A DNA stretch of 34,445 nt, taken from Acidobacteriaceae bacterium (GTDB lineage Bacteria; Acidobacteriota; Terriglobia; Terriglobales; Acidobacteriaceae). The DNA lies in the NCBI GenBank assembly GCA_003152195.1, contig PLZN01000495.1:1-34445 (forward strand). Reading direction: 5' to 3'. Below are positions 32,846 to 34,445 of the stretch, one piece after another. The notes below the pieces were generated by a model. The model did no database searches. It was not told where the DNA came from and worked only from the letters and a program-made list of their open reading frames with translations. Numbering within the stretch: position 1 is the stretch's first letter; the number at the start of each line of letters is the position of its first letter. The translations under genes were made by a program, and so were the position numbers.

Positions 32846-33955
32846 ATGCGCATCTGGATCGACCTGGATAACTCTCCTCACGTTCACTTCTTCGCTCCTA
32901 TTATCAGGAGACTCGAAGACGCCGGCTATGGAGTAGTGATCACAGCCAGGCGCTTCGGTCAGACAGAAGAGATTGCGCGATCGCATGGTCTTCACTATCT
33001 GGTCATCGGCCGGCACCGCACGCCTCATTTCTTTCTGACACGGGCAATGGCTACTGTCGTCCGCGCCCTGCGGCTTACGGTGTACGGTCTTCAGAGCCGC
33101 CCCGACCTTGCGGTGAACCACGGTGCCCGTGCCCAGGTACTCGCCGCGTGGCTCTTGCGCATTCCGGTAATGACCATTTACGACTACGAATTCGTTTACT
33201 CAGAAATATTCTCGAGAATGGCAACGAAAATCCTTTTGCCGGAGACGATTCCTTCCGTCACGCTGGAGCGCGAACACGTAAATATGAAAAAGGTGATCCG
33301 CTATCCGGGTTTCAAGGAAAGCGTCTATCTGAGCGGCTGGCACATTTCGCCGGACGTGATCGAGCAGCTGAAACTGGATCCGGGCCGGCTGATTATCACC
33401 GTCCGTCCTCCCGCTACCTGGGCTCATTACCAAAATGCTCATTCGGAAGTTCTTTTCCGAGCGCTGGTTGAGCGTTTGTGTGGAGAGCAGGACTCACAAG
33501 TCATTGTGCTGCCCCGAACCCGGGAACAGGGAGCAGATCTGAAAAGTTCCTATGGAATGCGGTCGCCTCCCTTCCAGGTTTTAGACACGGCCGTGGACGC
33601 GCTCAGCTTAATGGCGCATTCCGATGCGGTATTGAGCGGAGGCGGCACCATGGTCCGTGAAGCCGCAATCCTTGGAACACCTGCTTACAGCCTGTTTGCG
33701 GGGAAGCCCGGCGCACTCGATGCAGCTCTCGAGCGCGACGGGAAGCTTACGATCCTGAGAACAATCGAAGAAGTAAGAAATCTGCGATTCGAGAAGAACG
33801 CCCGTGCCTTTCGCTCCAACAGCGCGGATGCCCGGACGGGAGAAGTCATCTTGCAACACATCATTGCCCTGGGAAAGCCGGCCGCCAAAAGGCCGCCACC
33901 ATTAGGGCAAATGCAGCCATTGTTGCCTGGGTCACGATCGGAAGATACGCCATAA
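32846..33955 (+). CDS. DUF354 protein (predicted GT-B fold)
   Basis: A 369-residue protein starting MRIWIDLDNSPHVHFFAPII, the typical opening of the DUF354 family, which relates to UDP-GlcNAc 2-epimerases and GT-B glycosyltransferases. Further matches are GVVITARRFGQTEEIA, DLAVNHGARAQVLAAWLLRIPVMTIYDYEF, RYPGFKESVYL, and the C-terminal ALSLMAHSDAVLSGGGTMVREAAILGTPAYSLFAGKPGALD, which looks like a nucleotide-sugar-binding half. The frame is open from TTG 32768, but the family start is ATG 32846; no ribosome site is obvious. It follows the previous gene after a 168-base gap. DUF354 genes often accompany WecB-type epimerases in EPS loci; the reaction is not established. Confidence 0.85.
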   Translation: MRIWIDLDNSPHVHFFAPIIRRLEDAGYGVVITARRFGQTEEIARSHGLHYLVIGRHRTPHFFLTRAMATVVRALRLTVYGLQSRPDLAVNHGARAQVLAAWLLRIPVMTIYDYEFVYSEIFSRMATKILLPETIPSVTLEREHVNMKKVIRYPGFKESVYLSGWHISPDVIEQLKLDPGRLIITVRPPATWAHYQNAHSEVLFRALVERLCGEQDSQVIVLPRTREQGADLKSSYGMRSPPFQVLDTAVDALSLMAHSDAVLSGGGTMVREAAILGTPAYSLFAGKPGALDAALERDGKLTILRTIEEVRNLRFEKNARAFRSNSADARTGEVILQHIIALGKPAAKRPPPLGQMQPLLPGSRSEDTP

Positions 33956-34088
33956 TGGGATCGGGCGCGATTGCCCAGCGGCGGCCAACGGTTGTCGGCA
34001 ACCTTGCGCGTCTGGCCGGTTTTGCACCTGAGGCCGGCGATTCGCAAGCATCGTTGGGGATTGATTCTGAAGGAACGAGGAAGCTATT

Positions 34089-34445
34089 GTGAGCCGATGG
34101 ATCGGGTTCGTATTCCTGGCAACGACTATATCGCTCGCGGCCCAGGATCAAAGCGTTGGATGGCAACCGGATCTTACCCGCCAACAGACTTACACCTCAC
34201 ACCGCGCCTCCAGCTCGGACCCAACCGGCGCGAATGCGGACGCCCGCAGGATCGAGCCCACCGCAACGCTGACCCTGTTGGACACCGACGGGCCGGGGAC
34301 CGTTTCACATCTTTGGTTTACTATCTCGAGCGATGAGCCCTACCACCTCAAACGCATCGTGCTCCGCATATATTGGGATGGCGAGACCACACCCAGTGTT
34401 GAGGTACCCATAGGCGACTTCTTTGGATTGGGCTTGGGCGAATAC
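34089..34445 (+). CDS. DUF2961 (GH172-like) protein, truncated by the window edge
   Basis: The frame is open from GTG 34089 to the last base, 119 codons exactly, so the gene continues outside. GAGGAA lies about 7 bases upstream. A signal peptide is visible (WIGFVFLATTISLAAQ). The mature part shows GPGTVSHLWFTISSDEPYH, LKRIVLRIYWDGETTPSVEV and PIGDFFGLGLGEY, the unmistakable N-terminal block of DUF2961 proteins. That family is now treated as glycoside hydrolase family GH172, with members acting on arabinofuranosides and fructose anhydrides. It is probably a secreted glycan hydrolase. Substrate and full length cannot be judged from this fragment. It lies 133 bases after the DUF354 gene. Confidence 0.85.
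   Translation, partial: MSRWIGFVFLATTISLAAQDQSVGWQPDLTRQQTYTSHRASSSDPTGANADARRIEPTATLTLLDTDGPGTVSHLWFTISSDEPYHLKRIVLRIYWDGETTPSVEVPIGDFFGLGLGEY

Noticed and set aside
33971-34336. 121-codon plus-strand frame at the right edge
   Set aside because: It overlaps the DUF2961 gene in another frame; the DUF2961 frame has a signal peptide, ribosome site and strong family match.
1-34445. CRISPR array, tRNA, rRNA, or phage region
   Set aside because: No regularly spaced short repeats, no cloverleaf or rRNA-like sequence, and no integrase, capsid or other phage genes were found in the window.

Overview
The window looks like a chromosomal exopolysaccharide (EPS) or capsule locus from an Acidobacteriota bacterium, probably the Acidobacteriaceae/Terriglobales group. 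This rests on gene content: a GH79 beta-glucuronidase-like lipoprotein, a FecR/OB-fold envelope protein, a DUF2961 (GH172-like) protein, a DUF354 protein, and small palindromic repeats between genes. The taxon is inferred; no rRNA or tRNA gene is present to confirm it.

Layout. 1-5400: a WecG/TagA-type transferase (minus), two family-4 glycosyltransferases facing each other, and a Tat-exported GH79-like lipoprotein. 5400-8900: a WbaP-type initiating phosphosugar transferase (minus), the degenerate remnant of a second wecG-like gene with its duplicated upstream region, and a Wzx-type flippase. 9000-21520: a co-directional run with a small secreted protein, a TPR/jelly-roll-like membrane protein, a Wza-like exporter, a Wzc-like tyrosine kinase, a glycosyltransferase with an extra N-terminal membrane region, a heparinase II/III-like lyase, another glycosyltransferase and a two-domain oxidoreductase. 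Several of these overlap or nearly touch. 21520-27320: a Wzy-like polymerase, two related 246-247 bp palindromic mobile elements, a methyltransferase, a FecR/OB-fold protein and a second O-antigen ligase/polymerase-like protein. 27500-34445: a second methyltransferase, an AsnB-type amidotransferase, WecB, an alpha/alpha-barrel-like protein, a DUF354 protein, and the start of a DUF2961 gene that runs off the edge.

How it fits together. WbaP loads the first sugar phosphate onto undecaprenyl phosphate. WecG and four further glycosyltransferases extend the unit. Wzx flips it, a Wzy polymerises it, and Wzc/Wza control chain length and export. WecB would supply UDP-ManNAc, the usual donor class for WecG-type enzymes. 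A lyase, a GH79-like enzyme and an AsnB-type amidotransferase together suggest a uronic-acid-containing, possibly amidated, polysaccharide; this is inference.

The least expected content is outside the genes. There is a duplicated wecG-upstream block with a decayed gene copy. There is also a family of 246-247 bp palindromic elements with 4-bp YTAG target duplications, whose ends lie in TAG stop codons at two sites and whose terminal repeats differ between copies by paired changes. I found no CRISPR array, rRNA, tRNA, complete insertion sequence or phage gene. The locus resembles known Wzx/Wzy systems, so I do not claim a wholly new system.
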